DNA of 34,664 nucleotides from Microbacterium sp. SCN 70-27 (lineage in GTDB: Bacteria > Actinomycetota > Actinomycetes > Actinomycetales > Microbacteriaceae). The stretch lies in assembly GCA_001724425.1 (NCBI GenBank), contig MEEK01000030.1:1-34664 (forward strand), read 5' to 3'. The position numbers were made by a program, and so were the translations under genes. Below, piece by piece: positions 9,610 to 18,503 of this stretch (position 1 is the stretch's first letter; the number at the start of each line of letters is the position of its first letter). The notes below the pieces were generated by a model. That model saw nothing but the letters and a program-made list of their open reading frames with translations, was not told the origin of the DNA and did not search any database.

Positions 9610-11124
9610 TCAGCGCACGTCGTCGTCGACCCAGCCCGTGGACTTGCCGACGGCCTTCTTCCAGAGCCGCAACTGTCGGTCGCGTTCGGCCGGATCGAGC
9701 TGCGGCTCCCAGCGCTTGCCCTCCTGCCAGTTGGCGCGGAGGTCGTCGAGCCCGGCCCAGAACCCGACCGCGAGACCCGCGGCGTAGGCCGCACCGAGCG
9801 CCGTCGTCTCGGCGACGACGGGGCGGACGACCGGCACGCCGAGGATGTCGGCCTGGAACTGCATGAGGGTGTCGTTCGCGGTCATGCCGCCGTCGACCTT
9901 CAGCTCCGTGAGGCTGACGCCGGAGTCGGCGTTGACGGCGTCGAGCACCTCCCGCGTCTGGTAGGCCGTGGCCTCGAGCGACGCGCGTGCGATGTGGCTG
10001 CGGTTCGAGTAGCGTGTGAGCCCGAGGATCGCGCCACGGGCATCCGGTCGCCAGTGCGGCGCGAAGAGTCCCGAAAACGCGGGCACGAAATACACCCCGC
10101 CGTTGTCCTCGACCTGGGCGGCGAGCTCCTCGACCTCGGCGGCGGAGGAGATGATGCCGAGCTGGTCGCGCAGCCACTGGATGAGCGATCCCGTGACCGC
10201 GATCGACCCTTCGAGGGCGTAGTGGGCCGGTTCGTCACCGAGTTTGTAGCCGACGGTCGTGAGCAGGCCGTTCTCGCTCCTGACGATCTCGGTCCCGGTC
10301 TGGAAGATCAGGAAGTTGCCGGTGCCGTAGGTGTTCTTGCTCTCGCCCGCATCGAACGCGGCCTGGCCGAACGTCGCGGCCTGCTGATCGCCGAGGATGC
10401 CTGCGACCGGAGTCTCGCGCAGCAGCGACGTCGGCCGGGCGTGGCCGTACACCTCGCTGGAGGAGCGGATCTCGGGCATCATGGCGCGCGGGATGCCGAA
10501 CTCCGCGAGGAGGTCGTCCCGCCATTCGAGGGTCTTCAGGTCCATGAGGAGGGTCCGCGAGGCGTTCGTGACGTCGGTCGCGTGCACCCCACCCTCGGGT
10601 CCGCCCGTGAGGTTCCAGAGCGCCCACGTGTCGGTCGTGCCGAAGAGGAGGTCTCCCGCTTCGGCCCGCGCACGCACACCTTCGACGTTCTCGAGGATCC
10701 AGACGATCTTGGTGCCGGAGAAGTAGGTCGCGAGCGGCAGGCCGACGATGTCCGTGAAGCGGTCGATGCCGGCATCCCCCGCGAGGCGGTCGACGATCGG
10801 CTGCGTGCGGGTGTCCTGCCAGACGATCGCGTTGTACACCGGTTCGCCCGTGCGCTTGTCCCAGACGACGGTGGTCTCGCGTTGGTTCGTGATGCCGATC
10901 GCGGCGATGTCGTGCCGCGTGAGGCTCGCCCGCCCGAGCGCGACACCGATGACCTCGCGCAGGTTGTCGCGGATCTCGATCGGATCGTGCTCGACCCACC
11001 CGGCGCGCGGCATGATCTGCGCGTGCTCCTTTTGGCCGGTCGCGACGACCGACCCCTCGCGGTCGAAGATGATCGCACGGCTGGAGGTGGTGCCCTGATC
11101 GAGGGCGATGACGTAGTCGGCCAT
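9610..11124 (-). CDS. glpK: Glycerol kinase GlpK
   Basis: 504-residue FGGY-family kinase that converts glycerol and ATP to glycerol-3-phosphate in the cytoplasm. It begins with the ATP-binding [15 protein letters not shown]. It contains the substrate region GWVEHDP, the [10 protein letters not shown] and [15 protein letters not shown] signatures and the conserved YALEGSI and [13 protein letters not shown] segments. Length equals the E. coli enzyme (502). ATG 11124 is chosen because the family N-terminus starts there, with AAGGA upstream; an earlier in-frame start adds a non-homologous leader. It follows glpD by 111 bases on the same strand. The pair converts glycerol to dihydroxyacetone phosphate. 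No glycerol facilitator gene lies next to it. Confidence 0.97.
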   Translation of the reverse strand: MADYVIALDQGTTSSRAIIFDREGSVVATGQKEHAQIMPRAGWVEHDPIEIRDNLREVIGVALGRASLTRHDIAAIGITNQRETTVVWDKRTGEPVYNAIVWQDTRTQPIVDRLAGDAGIDRFTDIVGLPLATYFSGTKIVWILENVEGVRARAEAGDLLFGTTDTWALWNLTGGPEGGVHATDVTNASRTLLMDLKTLEWRDDLLAEFGIPRAMMPEIRSSSEVYGHARPTSLLRETPVAGILGDQQAATFGQAAFDAGESKNTYGTGNFLIFQTGTEIVRSENGLLTTVGYKLGDEPAHYALEGSIAVTGSLIQWLRDQLGIISSAAEVEELAAQVEDNGGVYFVPAFSGLFAPHWRPDARGAILGLTRYSNRSHIARASLEATAYQTREVLDAVNADSGVSLTELKVDGGMTANDTLMQFQADILGVPVVRPVVAETTALGAAYAAGLAVGFWAGLDDLRANWQEGKRWEPQLDPAERDRQLRLWKKAVGKSTGWVDDDVR

Positions 11125-11235
11125 GATGACATCCTTGTCTGTCGGTCGGGAGGGTCGAGCCAGGTCGTGTGCGAATCGGGCCGGGCCCGGCATCGGGGCG
11201 GGCCCGGTCGAGTCGCGCCGGCGCGCCCCGGGCGA

Positions 11236-12963
11236 TCAGGCCCGCTGCGGGGCGAGCGCCGCGGTGTCGACGTCGATCCGGTGCGCGTCGCGGAGGATGC
11301 CCGCCGCGGCGGCGATCTGCTGCTCGACCTCCGCGTCGTCCCAGCCGAGGGCGGGCGCGGCGGCGGCGGCGATCTCGGCGAGCGTCTGCGCGGTCACGCC
11401 GCCGACGAAGGCGACCGACGTGCGCCGCAGCAGCAGGTCGACGAGGGTGACGACCTCCTCGCGCTCGGCGAGCAGCGCGATCTCTTCGCGCGAGTACCCC
11501 GCCGCGTGGGCGAGCGGCCGCTGTGTCGCAGGGAGCTCTGTCAGCAGTTCGGCGGCGTACGTCCCGTAGCGATCGAGCATCCGGTCGGCGAACTCGATCG
11601 AGTGCACGCCGCGGTTCGCCTCGAGCCACGCCGTGCGGTCGTCATCCGTGCGCGGGAACCCGGCGCCGCCGCCGATCGCGAGGTCGGTCGTGGAGACGGT
11701 GCGCGTGCGCCCGAGGAGCGTCATGACCTCCGTGGCGAGGTGCTCCGACAGCGCGCGGAACGTCGTCCACTTCCCGCCGACGAGGCTGAGCACCGGAACA
11801 CCCTCGGCGCCCCCGAGCCTCGCCTGCTCGATGCGGTAGTCGCGCGAGACGAATCCGGGTGCGACGTCGTCGTGGCGGGGCAGCGGACGGATGCCGGAGA
11901 ACGTGTAGACGATCTGCTCGCGCTCGACCGCGATGTGCGGGAACACCTGCGCGATGAGGTCGAAGAAGTAGCCGATCTCGTCGTCCGTGCACACGGTCGC
12001 CGTGCGAGGGTCGGCGTCGACGTCGGTGGTCCCGACCATGACCCGACCCTTCAACGGATAGATGAGCACGATGCGTCCGTCGGATGCCTCGAAGAAGATC
12101 TCGTTGCCACGGGTCGCCGCGAGCAGCTCCGGATTGTCGAGCACGATGTGCGAGCCCTTCGTGCCACCCATGAAACGGGTCGGCTGCCCGAGGGCCGCGT
12201 TCGTCAGATCGGTCCACGGGCCGCTCGTGTTGACGACGACCTTCGCGTGGAACGGGAACTCCTCGCCCGTGAGTTCGTCGCGGATGAGGGCGGATGCCCC
12301 GTCCGCGCCGATGACAGAGGCGTAGTTGGCGGCGCGCGCGGCATCCTCGCGCACGCCGTCACGGAGCACGTCGAGCGCGAGCCGCTCGGGGTCGTGCATC
12401 GACGCGTCGTAGTAGGTCGCGGTGTAGCGGAACCGCTCGTCGAGGTCGGGGAACAGCTCACGCGAACGACGTCGACCGCGGAACCGGTGCCGCGGCACCG
12501 CGCCGCCGTCGCGCGAGAACGTGTCGTACATGAGGAGCCCCGCCTTGATGAGCAGGGCACCGCGCTCGCGCGGTTTGCCGCGCCCGTGCGTGACAAGCAG
12601 CCGGAAGGGCGCCGCGAGGATGCCGGAGAACGTCCGGTGGATCGGGATCGTCGTGGGGAGCGGCTTCACGTAGTGCGGCGCATTGCGCACGAGGCGATTG
12701 CGCTCGGTGACCGACTCCTTCACGAGCCGGAACTCGCCGTTCTCGAGGTAGCGGACGCCCCCGTGGACCATGTGGCTCGAGGCGGAGGATGCCCCGCTGA
12801 CGTAGTCGCCGCGCTCGACGAGGGCGACATCGACGCCCTGCAGGGCGAGGTCGCGGAACGTCGCGATGCCGTTGATGCCGCCGCCGACGATGAGGACGTC
12901 GGCCTGCGGGCGGTCCCGCAGCGCCTGCACGGTCGGTCGGCTCGCCTTCGACGACGCATTCAT
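11236..12963 (-). CDS. glpD: Glycerol-3-phosphate dehydrogenase, FAD-dependent, GlpD
   Basis: 575-residue membrane-associated flavoenzyme that oxidises glycerol-3-phosphate to dihydroxyacetone phosphate and passes electrons to the quinone pool. The FAD-binding Rossmann motif is VLIVGGGINGIATFRDLALQG (GxGxxG at 27-32) ending at Glu50. SSHMVHGGVRYLENGEF (62-78), the GTTDVD segment and the GGKWTTFR motif are family signatures. ATG 12963 has AAAGGGA about seven bases upstream. Upstream of the operon, 12964-13124 is a non-coding gap with no convincing promoter or regulator palindrome. glpK follows. Confidence 0.96.
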   Translation of the reverse strand: MNASSKASRPTVQALRDRPQADVLIVGGGINGIATFRDLALQGVDVALVERGDYVSGASSASSHMVHGGVRYLENGEFRLVKESVTERNRLVRNAPHYVKPLPTTIPIHRTFSGILAAPFRLLVTHGRGKPRERGALLIKAGLLMYDTFSRDGGAVPRHRFRGRRRSRELFPDLDERFRYTATYYDASMHDPERLALDVLRDGVREDAARAANYASVIGADGASALIRDELTGEEFPFHAKVVVNTSGPWTDLTNAALGQPTRFMGGTKGSHIVLDNPELLAATRGNEIFFEASDGRIVLIYPLKGRVMVGTTDVDADPRTATVCTDDEIGYFFDLIAQVFPHIAVEREQIVYTFSGIRPLPRHDDVAPGFVSRDYRIEQARLGGAEGVPVLSLVGGKWTTFRALSEHLATEVMTLLGRTRTVSTTDLAIGGGAGFPRTDDDRTAWLEANRGVHSIEFADRMLDRYGTYAAELLTELPATQRPLAHAAGYSREEIALLAEREEVVTLVDLLLRRTSVAFVGGVTAQTLAEIAAAAAPALGWDDAEVEQQIAAAAGILRDAHRIDVDTAALAPQRA

Positions 12964-13124
12964 CGCAGATCCCTTTTCCACGGGTGGCCCGGCTCATCGC
13001 CGGACGGACAGGTGCGCGCCCCAATGCCGCGTGCCCCGAACTGTACGCCAACGACCTGAACGCGGCGCACAGGGATGGAGCGGACGAACGCGGCCCAACG
13101 CCCCGGTCGAGGCACGGCCCCCGC

Positions 13125-13913
13125 TCAGCGCGGCCCGAGGATGAAGTTCCAGGTGCCCGCCCACACGGCCGCGGCGACGGCGACGGCGGAGATCGCGGCG
13201 CCCACGCCGACGAGCACCCATTCGCGCCAGCCGAAGCGGGACGCGCGCGCCCACGTGCGGGTCGTCGCGGCGCCGAACCCGCGCGCCTCCATCGCGGTCG
13301 CGAGCTTCGAGCCGCGGCGGATGGAGAGGACGAGCAGTGCGAACGCCATGCCGACGAACCGGCGCACACGGCCGCGATCGGCGACGCCGCGGGCGCGCCG
13401 GGCGAGCTCGAGCGCCCGCCAGTCGTCGAGGAAGAGCCCCACCATCCGCAACCCCGCGAGCGCGCCGAGCACGAACCGCGCCGGCAGGTGCAGCACCTGT
13501 GCGAGCCCGTCGGCGAGATCGGTCGGGTCGACGGTGACGAACAGCACGACCGACGGGAGCGCGACCGCGAGGACCCGCAGGAACGTCGCAGCCGCGAGGG
13601 CGATCGAGCCGTCGCTGACGCGCACGACGAACCAATCCAGGTAGATCTCGCCGGACACCTCTCCGTAGAGCAGGATCGTCAGCGCCGTGAGCGGCGCGGC
13701 GATCCAGACCGGCCACGTGCGCAGCCAGAACTCCCGCCACGTGAGCCCCGCGAACAGGAACAGGACGCATTCGAGCGCGAGGGCGACCGCCGCCGACACG
13801 GTGTCGAGCGTCAGGATCAGAGGCAGCGCGATGAGCGCGGATGCCAGGAGCTTCGCGACCGGGTTGATGCGGGCCACGACGCCCGTGCGGGCGCGACTGT
13901 CGAGAAGGGTCAC
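13125..13913 (-). CDS. ykoC: ECF transporter T component, YkoC-like
   Basis: 262-residue integral membrane protein, the transmembrane coupling subunit of an energy-coupling-factor importer. It has about five or six hydrophobic segments and the two Ala-Arg-Gly motifs of EcfT coupling helices, ELARRARG and MEARGFG, which contact the ATPases. GTG 13913 overlaps the stop of the ATPase gene by four bases (GTGA). As last gene of the riboswitch-controlled operon it would serve uptake of the thiamin precursor hydroxymethylpyrimidine or thiamin. The name follows the YkoEDC system and rests on operon context. Confidence 0.88.
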   Translation of the reverse strand: MTLLDSRARTGVVARINPVAKLLASALIALPLILTLDTVSAAVALALECVLFLFAGLTWREFWLRTWPVWIAAPLTALTILLYGEVSGEIYLDWFVVRVSDGSIALAAATFLRVLAVALPSVVLFVTVDPTDLADGLAQVLHLPARFVLGALAGLRMVGLFLDDWRALELARRARGVADRGRVRRFVGMAFALLVLSIRRGSKLATAMEARGFGAATTRTWARASRFGWREWVLVGVGAAISAVAVAAAVWAGTWNFILGPR

Positions 13914-15379
13914 GACCGCGCTCCGGTCAACGCGAAGGTGCGGGCGTGGAGCGCCGAGACGACGCGCGCGTCGTGCGTGATGACGACAAGCGCGTTCCCG
14001 TCGTCGCGCAGGCGGGCGAGCAGCGCGACGAGCTCCGCCCACGTACGGGCGTCCTGCCCGAAGGTCGGTTCGTCGAGGACGAGCACGCGCGGTGCGGTCG
14101 CGAGGGCCGCCGCGACCGTCAGCCGGCGCTTCTCGCCTCCCGAGAGCGTGTACGGATTGGCGCGCGCGAGCGCGGACAGCCGCAGCCGCTCGAGGAGTTC
14201 GTCGACGCGGGCATGCGTCTGCGCCTGCGGCAGCCCGAGCGCGCGCGGGCCGACTTCCAGCTCCTCGCGGACGGATCTCGTCAGCAGCTGGTGCTCGGGC
14301 TCCTGGAACACCGTGCCGATGCGGGTCAGCAGCTGCTTCGAGGTCCACGCGATGGGCGCGCTGGCGGCGCCGTCCGCGAGCGCGGCCGATGCCGCCACGG
14401 TGCCGCCCGCGGGCCGCAGGAGCCCCGCGAGGGTGAGGCCGAGAGTCGACTTCCCTGCGCCGTTCGGGCCCGTGACCGCGAGCGCCTCCCCCGCGCGGAC
14501 GTCGAGGGTGAGCCCGGATGCCACGGACTCGCCGCGCACCCGCGACACGGCGAGACCGGCGGCCTCCAGCAGCACCTCGCCGGGCGCGATGCGCGGCGGC
14601 CCCGGAACGGCGGGCGCGATGCCCGGCACCCACACGCCCTCGGCGGCGAGCGCGGCCCCGTGCGCACCGAGCACGACGTCGGGCGCACCGTCGGCGACGA
14701 CCCGTCCCCCGGCGATCACGACGACGCGCGTCACGAGCGGCAGCCACACGTCGACATGGTGCTCCACGACGACGAGGGTCGCGCCGGTGGCATCCAACAC
14801 CCGCCCGACCGCGTCGCGCACGTCGGCGACCCCGTCCGGATCGAGGTTGGCGGTGGGCTCGTCCAGGAGCAATGCGCCCGGGCGCATCGCGAGCGCGCCG
14901 GCGAGCGCGAGGCGCTGCTTCTGCCCGCCGGAGAGCGCCTTCGTCGGGCGGTCGAGCGGCACGTCGAGCCCCACCGCGTCGAGCGCCTCGCCCACCCGCG
15001 GCCAGATCTCGTCGCGCGGGACGCCGAGGTTCTCGCAGCCGAACGCGACATCGTCGCCGACGCGGGCGAGGATCACCTGTGAGTCCGGGTCCTGCAGGAC
15101 GAGGCCGACCCGCCCGCGCGCAGACGTCGGAGGTGCACCCCCGACGAGCAGCGTTCCGGTCGCCTCACCCTCCTCGTCGCCGCCGAGGACGCCGGCGATG
15201 CCGTGCAGCAGCGTCGATTTGCCCGACCCGGATGCCCCGAGCAGCAGCACCCGCTCCCCGGGGTCGATCACGAGGTCGACGTCGGCCAGCGCCCATGCCT
15301 TGCGTGAGGCGTGACGCCAGCCCCATCCGCGGATCTCGATCCCCGCGGGCGTGCCGGGATGAGATCCGACGGACGGCAC
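13910..15379 (-). CDS. ykoD: ECF transporter double ATPase, YkoD-like
   Basis: 489-residue fusion of two ABC ATPase domains. Domain 1 has Walker A GASGSGKST (48-56), signature LSGGQ (149-153) and Walker B LLLDEP (170-175). Domain 2 has GPNGAGKST (304-312), LSGGEKRRL (412-420) and VLDEP near 434-438. One fused chain replaces the separate EcfA and EcfA' subunits. It powers import through the YkoE S component and YkoC T component. GTG 15379 starts six bases after the ykoE stop; the ribosome binding site is weak (CCCTCC on the sense strand instead of a GGAGG), so coupling to ykoE translation is likely. Confidence 0.92.
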   Translation of the reverse strand: MPSVGSHPGTPAGIEIRGWGWRHASRKAWALADVDLVIDPGERVLLLGASGSGKSTLLHGIAGVLGGDEEGEATGTLLVGGAPPTSARGRVGLVLQDPDSQVILARVGDDVAFGCENLGVPRDEIWPRVGEALDAVGLDVPLDRPTKALSGGQKQRLALAGALAMRPGALLLDEPTANLDPDGVADVRDAVGRVLDATGATLVVVEHHVDVWLPLVTRVVVIAGGRVVADGAPDVVLGAHGAALAAEGVWVPGIAPAVPGPPRIAPGEVLLEAAGLAVSRVRGESVASGLTLDVRAGEALAVTGPNGAGKSTLGLTLAGLLRPAGGTVAASAALADGAASAPIAWTSKQLLTRIGTVFQEPEHQLLTRSVREELEVGPRALGLPQAQTHARVDELLERLRLSALARANPYTLSGGEKRRLTVAAALATAPRVLVLDEPTFGQDARTWAELVALLARLRDDGNALVVITHDARVVSALHARTFALTGARS

Positions 15380-15385
15380 GGAGGG

Positions 15386-16039
15386 TCAGACCCGCTCGAC
15401 GCGGGCGCGGCCCGACGCGAACCGGTCGAGGGCACCGGTCGCGGCGATGCCGCGCGCGAGGAACCACGAGAGCCCGCCCGCGATCACGGCGCCGGAGATC
15501 GTGGCGCTGATGAGGTACACGACCGTGAACGTGGCGTCGGCACCGGCGTACCAGAGGATCAGGTTGTTGATCCCGCCCGCGAGCGCTGCGCCCGCACCGG
15601 CGAGGATCGCGACGGGGAGGTTCCACGCGCGGTACACGAAGATGAGGAAGACGATCTCGGCGCCGAGACCCTGGACGAGTCCCGCCTCGATCGTGAGGAA
15701 GCCGCCCCACTGATTGCCGACGAGGGCAGAGACGACCGCGGCGAGCGTCTCGGTGTAGATCGCCGCGCCGGGCTTGCGGATGATGAGGGCGCCGAGGACG
15801 CCCGCGAACAGCCACGGCCCGTCGAGGAGGCCCTGAAGGCCCGGCAGGAGCGGCTCGAGGATCGACTTCGGCCCGAGGTAGCCGATGTTCCAGAGCAGGA
15901 AGATCAGTCCGGATGCCACGCCGACGACGCTCGCGACGACGATGTCCACGACGCGCCAGCGGAGGCGGGCGGCGGTCGAAGTGCGGGGGTCCGGGGCCGC
16001 CGAGGAATGGACGGTGGATGGGGACGCGGACGCGTGCAT
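15386..16039 (-). CDS. ykoE: ECF transporter S component YkoE (thiamin/HMP uptake)
   Basis: 217-residue membrane protein with about six hydrophobic segments. The YkoE signatures are VVDIVVASVVGVASGLIFLLWN, FAGVLGALIIRKPGAAIYTETLAA, ALVGNQWG and QGLGAEIVFLIF. It is the substrate-binding subunit for hydroxymethylpyrimidine or thiamin, together with the ATPase and T component downstream. ATG 16039 is chosen because GGAGGAG lies six bases upstream. Longer in-frame readings would translate the riboswitch itself and are rejected. Expression should fall when thiamin pyrophosphate is high. Confidence 0.94.
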   Translation of the reverse strand: MHASASPSTVHSSAAPDPRTSTAARLRWRVVDIVVASVVGVASGLIFLLWNIGYLGPKSILEPLLPGLQGLLDGPWLFAGVLGALIIRKPGAAIYTETLAAVVSALVGNQWGGFLTIEAGLVQGLGAEIVFLIFVYRAWNLPVAILAGAGAALAGGINNLILWYAGADATFTVVYLISATISGAVIAGGLSWFLARGIAATGALDRFASGRARVERV

Positions 16040-16044
16040 GTGTT

Positions 16045-16130
16045 CTCCTCCCTGCGCCGGCATGATCCGGATCAGGTTCGACGGTCGAAGCGTGGATCGC
16101 TTCCTCTCAGCCCGGCTCACCGGACTCCCG
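16045..16130 (-). promoter_or_regulatory. Thiamin pyrophosphate (TPP) riboswitch
   Basis: On the minus strand the leader holds the two invariant parts of the THI element: GGGCTGAGAGG near 16096-16115, and CGAACCTGATCCGG near 16067-16082, followed by ATGCCGGCGCAGGGAGG. The 5' P1 strand GGGAGTCC starts at about 16130. The 3' end runs into the GGAGGAG ribosome binding site of ykoE, so TPP binding probably hides that site and blocks translation. It has an extra P3a-like hairpin (AAGCGATCCACGCTT). Confidence 0.95.
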
Positions 16131-16144
16131 TGGTTGTGGCGTCG

Positions 16145-16150
16145 AGTATA
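16145..16150 (-). promoter_or_regulatory. -10 box of the thiamin transporter operon
   Basis: TATACT on the minus strand, about 15 bases before the 5' end of the TPP riboswitch. The -35 match is poor. It lies back to back with the -10 of the carboxypeptidase gene. Confidence 0.5.
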
Positions 16151-16162
16151 ACGGGAAGCCGG

Positions 16163-16174
16163 TAGTTTGGGCAG
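16163..16174 (+). promoter_or_regulatory. Likely leaderless promoter -10 of the carboxypeptidase
   Basis: TAGTTT at 16163-16168, then six bases and the GTG start. No Shine-Dalgarno sequence precedes the GTG. The same TANNNT-N6-start layout is seen for rlmN and two other genes here. Confidence 0.4.
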
Positions 16175-17704
16175 GTGACCATCGAAGACGCGCGCCCGTC
16201 CTCGCGGCGCGCGCGTCGCGAGCAGGCGTCCACGGCACAGCAGGGCGAGTCATCCTCGGCGACGTCGCCCGACGCCCTCCCGCACGATGGCGGACCGGAT
16301 GACACCGGCCCCGTCGATGGGCACGACGGCGCGACCGGTCCGGTCATCGTGCGCAACCGCGCGGGTCGCCGCGCCCTCGCGTGGCTCGACGACGGCGCCG
16401 TCCCCGCCCGTCGCGCGCCCGCCGACCTCACCGACTCGACGCACCCGTACGCGGAGGTCTCCGCCGATCTGCTGGCCCGCCGCCCCCGCCGCTCACCGCT
16501 GCGCCCGGGCGTCATCCTTCCCGTCCTCAGCGCGCTCTGCGTTGCCGGGATCTACGCGGCGGCGACCCTGTTCTGGCCGCTCTACGCCGTACCGCCCGCC
16601 GTCGAGAAGGTGGCCATCGCCGACCTCGCATCGCCCGCCACCGCCCTCGCCTGGCCCGCGACCGGGTCTGCGGCCGTGGGCGTGACGGGCTTCGACGGGG
16701 CGCCCGCATCGGCCGCCGACGCGAAGCCCATGGCGAGCATCACGAAGCTCGTCACCGCGCTGATGATCCTCGACCAGATGCCGCTCACGCCCGGCGAGAG
16801 CGGCCCGTCGTTCACCTTCACCTCGCGGGACCGCCAGTCGTACTACGACTATCTCGCCAAGGACGAGTCGGCCCTCAACGTGCCGGTCGGTGGCAGCCTC
16901 ACGCAGTATCAGATGCTCCAGGGCATGCTGATCGGCTCTGCGGGCAACTACACCGACCGCCTCGTGAGCACGATCTGGCCGAACGACCGCGTGTTCGCCG
17001 CCGCGGCGAAGACGTGGCTCGCGAAGCACAACCTCGCCGGGATCACGGTCGTCGAACCGACCGGCATCGACCCCGCGAACACCGCCGACCCGGCATCCCT
17101 CATCGCCCTCGCGCGCGTGGCGCTCGCCGAGCCCGTGATCGCCGAGATCGTGCGGACGCCGTCGGTGACCCTCCCCGGTGCGGGTGCGGTCGTGAACACG
17201 AACGACTTGCTCACGGACCCGGCCGTCATCGGCCTGAAGACCGGGAGCCTGCGCGGCGCGTACAACCTGCTCGCCGCCAAGGACGTCGTCTCGGGCGACA
17301 CGACGCTGCGCGTGTACGCCGTCGCACTCGGCCAGCCGAGCGACGAGGCGCGTGACACCGAGACGGCGAGGCTGCTGACCGATGTCGCCACCGAGGCCTC
17401 CGCACCCACGGTCCTCGCGGCGGGCACCGTCGCCGGCACCGTGACGACGGAATGGGGCTCGACGGCGCAGCTCGTGACGGACGCCGACCTGTCGCTGCTC
17501 CTGTGGAACGGCGCCACCGCCCCGGTGGCATCCGACCTCGACCTGGGCGATGCGCGCACGAGCGGATCCGCCGCCGGCAGTCTCAGCACGAAGGGCCCGC
17601 TCGGATCGGCGTCGACCGGCGTGCACCTGAACGCCGACCTTCCCGGGCCGGATGCCTGGTGGCGCCTGACGCACCCGCTGCAGCTCTGGGGCCTCGCCCG
17701 CTGA
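16175..17704 (+). CDS. D-alanyl-D-alanine carboxypeptidase-like protein (peptidase S11), membrane-anchored
   Basis: 509-residue penicillin-binding protein. Residues 1-105 are a hydrophilic, Asp/Arg-rich cytoplasmic region, 111-139 form one transmembrane anchor, and the rest is outside. The active-site SxxK is SITK (Ser188, Lys191) and KTG is at 355-357. The SxN motif is unusual: the position expected to read SGN/SAN is SAGN (255-258), giving either a one-residue shift or an Ala in place of the Ser. It would trim pentapeptides of peptidoglycan. GTG 16175 is chosen for the promoter spacing. About 115 residues after KTG form a beta-rich C-terminal part. Transcribed divergently from the thiamin operon. 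Confidence 0.85.
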   Translation: MTIEDARPSSRRARREQASTAQQGESSSATSPDALPHDGGPDDTGPVDGHDGATGPVIVRNRAGRRALAWLDDGAVPARRAPADLTDSTHPYAEVSADLLARRPRRSPLRPGVILPVLSALCVAGIYAAATLFWPLYAVPPAVEKVAIADLASPATALAWPATGSAAVGVTGFDGAPASAADAKPMASITKLVTALMILDQMPLTPGESGPSFTFTSRDRQSYYDYLAKDESALNVPVGGSLTQYQMLQGMLIGSAGNYTDRLVSTIWPNDRVFAAAAKTWLAKHNLAGITVVEPTGIDPANTADPASLIALARVALAEPVIAEIVRTPSVTLPGAGAVVNTNDLLTDPAVIGLKTGSLRGAYNLLAAKDVVSGDTTLRVYAVALGQPSDEARDTETARLLTDVATEASAPTVLAAGTVAGTVTTEWGSTAQLVTDADLSLLLWNGATAPVASDLDLGDARTSGSAAGSLSTKGPLGSASTGVHLNADLPGPDAWWRLTHPLQLWGLAR

Positions 17705-17715
17705 CGAGGAACGGC

Positions 17716-17744
17716 TTGACCTCGCGGCGACAGGGATCTATCGT
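17716..17744 (+). promoter_or_regulatory. Promoter of the DUF2975/Xre pair
   Basis: TTGACC (17716-17721), a 17-base spacer and TATCGT (17739-17744) form a strong housekeeping promoter. The -10 lies inside the left arm of an inverted repeat, so a protein bound there would block RNA polymerase. Confidence 0.6.
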
Positions 17745-17775
17745 TTTTCGATAGATATCACTCGCTGATCGATAG
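17736..17775 (+). promoter_or_regulatory. CGATAG palindrome, probable autoregulatory operator
   Basis: ATCTATCG (17736-17743), five T bases, then CGATAGAT (17749-17756) form a perfect inverted repeat. A third CGATAG stands at 17770-17775, just before the ATG. The AT-rich block contrasts with the GC-rich surroundings. The small Xre-type protein encoded downstream is the obvious candidate ligand (inference). Confidence 0.6.
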
Positions 17776-17782
17776 GTTCACC

Positions 17783-18259
17783 ATGTCGCGCCTCGCCACC
17801 GTCATCATCAAGGCACTCACCGTGATCGCGTTCGTCCTCATCCTGCTCGTGCAGGTCTTCCTCATCCCCGAAGCCGCGCAATCGAGCGCCGTGATGTACC
17901 CGGTCTTCGCCTACCTGGCGGTGCCGGGCATCATCGGGTGCGTCGCGGTGCTCGCATGCGTGCAGGTCGTGCTCGTGTGCGTGTGGCGCCTCGTCGACCT
18001 CGCGTCCGCCGGGCGCATCTTCAACGGCCGAGCGCTCGTCTGGGTCGACGTGATCATCGGCGCGATCTGGGCGGCGGTCGCACTCGTGCTCATCGGCGAG
18101 ATCAGCCTCGTGATGATCGGCGCGGCGCCGCCGTTCGCGTTCTGGGCGACGGTCATCGCCGTCGTGTTCGGCGCCGGAACGGCTCTGGTCGTGGGGATCC
18201 TGCGAGCGCTCCTCCGTCAGGCGACGACGCTGCGCAGCGAACTGGAGGAGGTCGTCTGA
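17783..18259 (+). CDS. DUF2975 membrane protein
   Basis: 158-residue protein with four hydrophobic segments (about 8-28, 43-70, 88-110 and 118-142), short polar loops and a cytoplasmic C-terminal tail containing RQATTLRSELEEVV. The RLVDLASAGRIFNGRALVWVDVI loop is typical of DUF2975 proteins, which are usually paired with a small Xre-family regulator. The function is unknown; a membrane sensor or partner that controls the regulator is a plausible inference. Its stop overlaps the ATG of the regulator gene (TGATG), so the two are made together. Confidence 0.85.
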   Translation: MSRLATVIIKALTVIAFVLILLVQVFLIPEAAQSSAVMYPVFAYLAVPGIIGCVAVLACVQVVLVCVWRLVDLASAGRIFNGRALVWVDVIIGAIWAAVALVLIGEISLVMIGAAPPFAFWATVIAVVFGAGTALVVGILRALLRQATTLRSELEEVV

Positions 18260-18474
18260 TGGCGATCCGCATCGACATCGACGTGATGCTCGCCCGACGC
18301 CGGATGAGTGTCGGAGACTTCGCCGACGCGATCGGCATCACTCCCGCGAACGTCGCCGTGCTGAAGAACGGCCGCGCCAAGGCGGTGCGCTTCACGACCC
18401 TCGACGCGATCTGCCGCGTGCTCGAGTGCCAACCCGGCGACATCCTCGTCTGGGAGGCAGACGACTCGGAGTAG
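18259..18474 (+). CDS. Small Xre-family (YozG-like) transcriptional regulator
   Basis: 71-residue protein consisting almost only of one helix-turn-helix domain. The recognition region is SVGDFADAIGITPANVAVLKNGRAKAVRFTTLDAICRVLECQPGDILVW, the standard Cro/C1 layout for YozG-type regulators. Start codon overlaps the DUF2975 stop, and GGAGGAGG lies about ten bases upstream. It probably binds the CGATAG palindrome at 17736-17775 and represses its own operon. An identical gene arrangement with a regulator of the same length occurs at 30826-31475. Confidence 0.9.
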   Translation: MAIRIDIDVMLARRRMSVGDFADAIGITPANVAVLKNGRAKAVRFTTLDAICRVLECQPGDILVWEADDSE

Positions 18475-18503
18475 ATGCCGCCGGCGACGGCTGATCCCCG
18501 CCC

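Noticed and set aside
9994..13059. A very long plus-strand open frame (over 1000 codons) opposite glpK and glpD
   Set aside because: It is antisense to two certain genes; its translation is Arg/Asp/Glu-rich without motifs, as expected from high-GC third positions of the opposite strand.
12964..13124. Possible GlpR-type operator or promoter before glpD
   Set aside because: TACAGT near 13030 has no -35 partner and no convincing palindrome was found.
16040..16120. Longer N-terminus for YkoE reading back to 16120
   Set aside because: It would translate the TPP riboswitch; the ribosome binding site is directly before ATG 16039.
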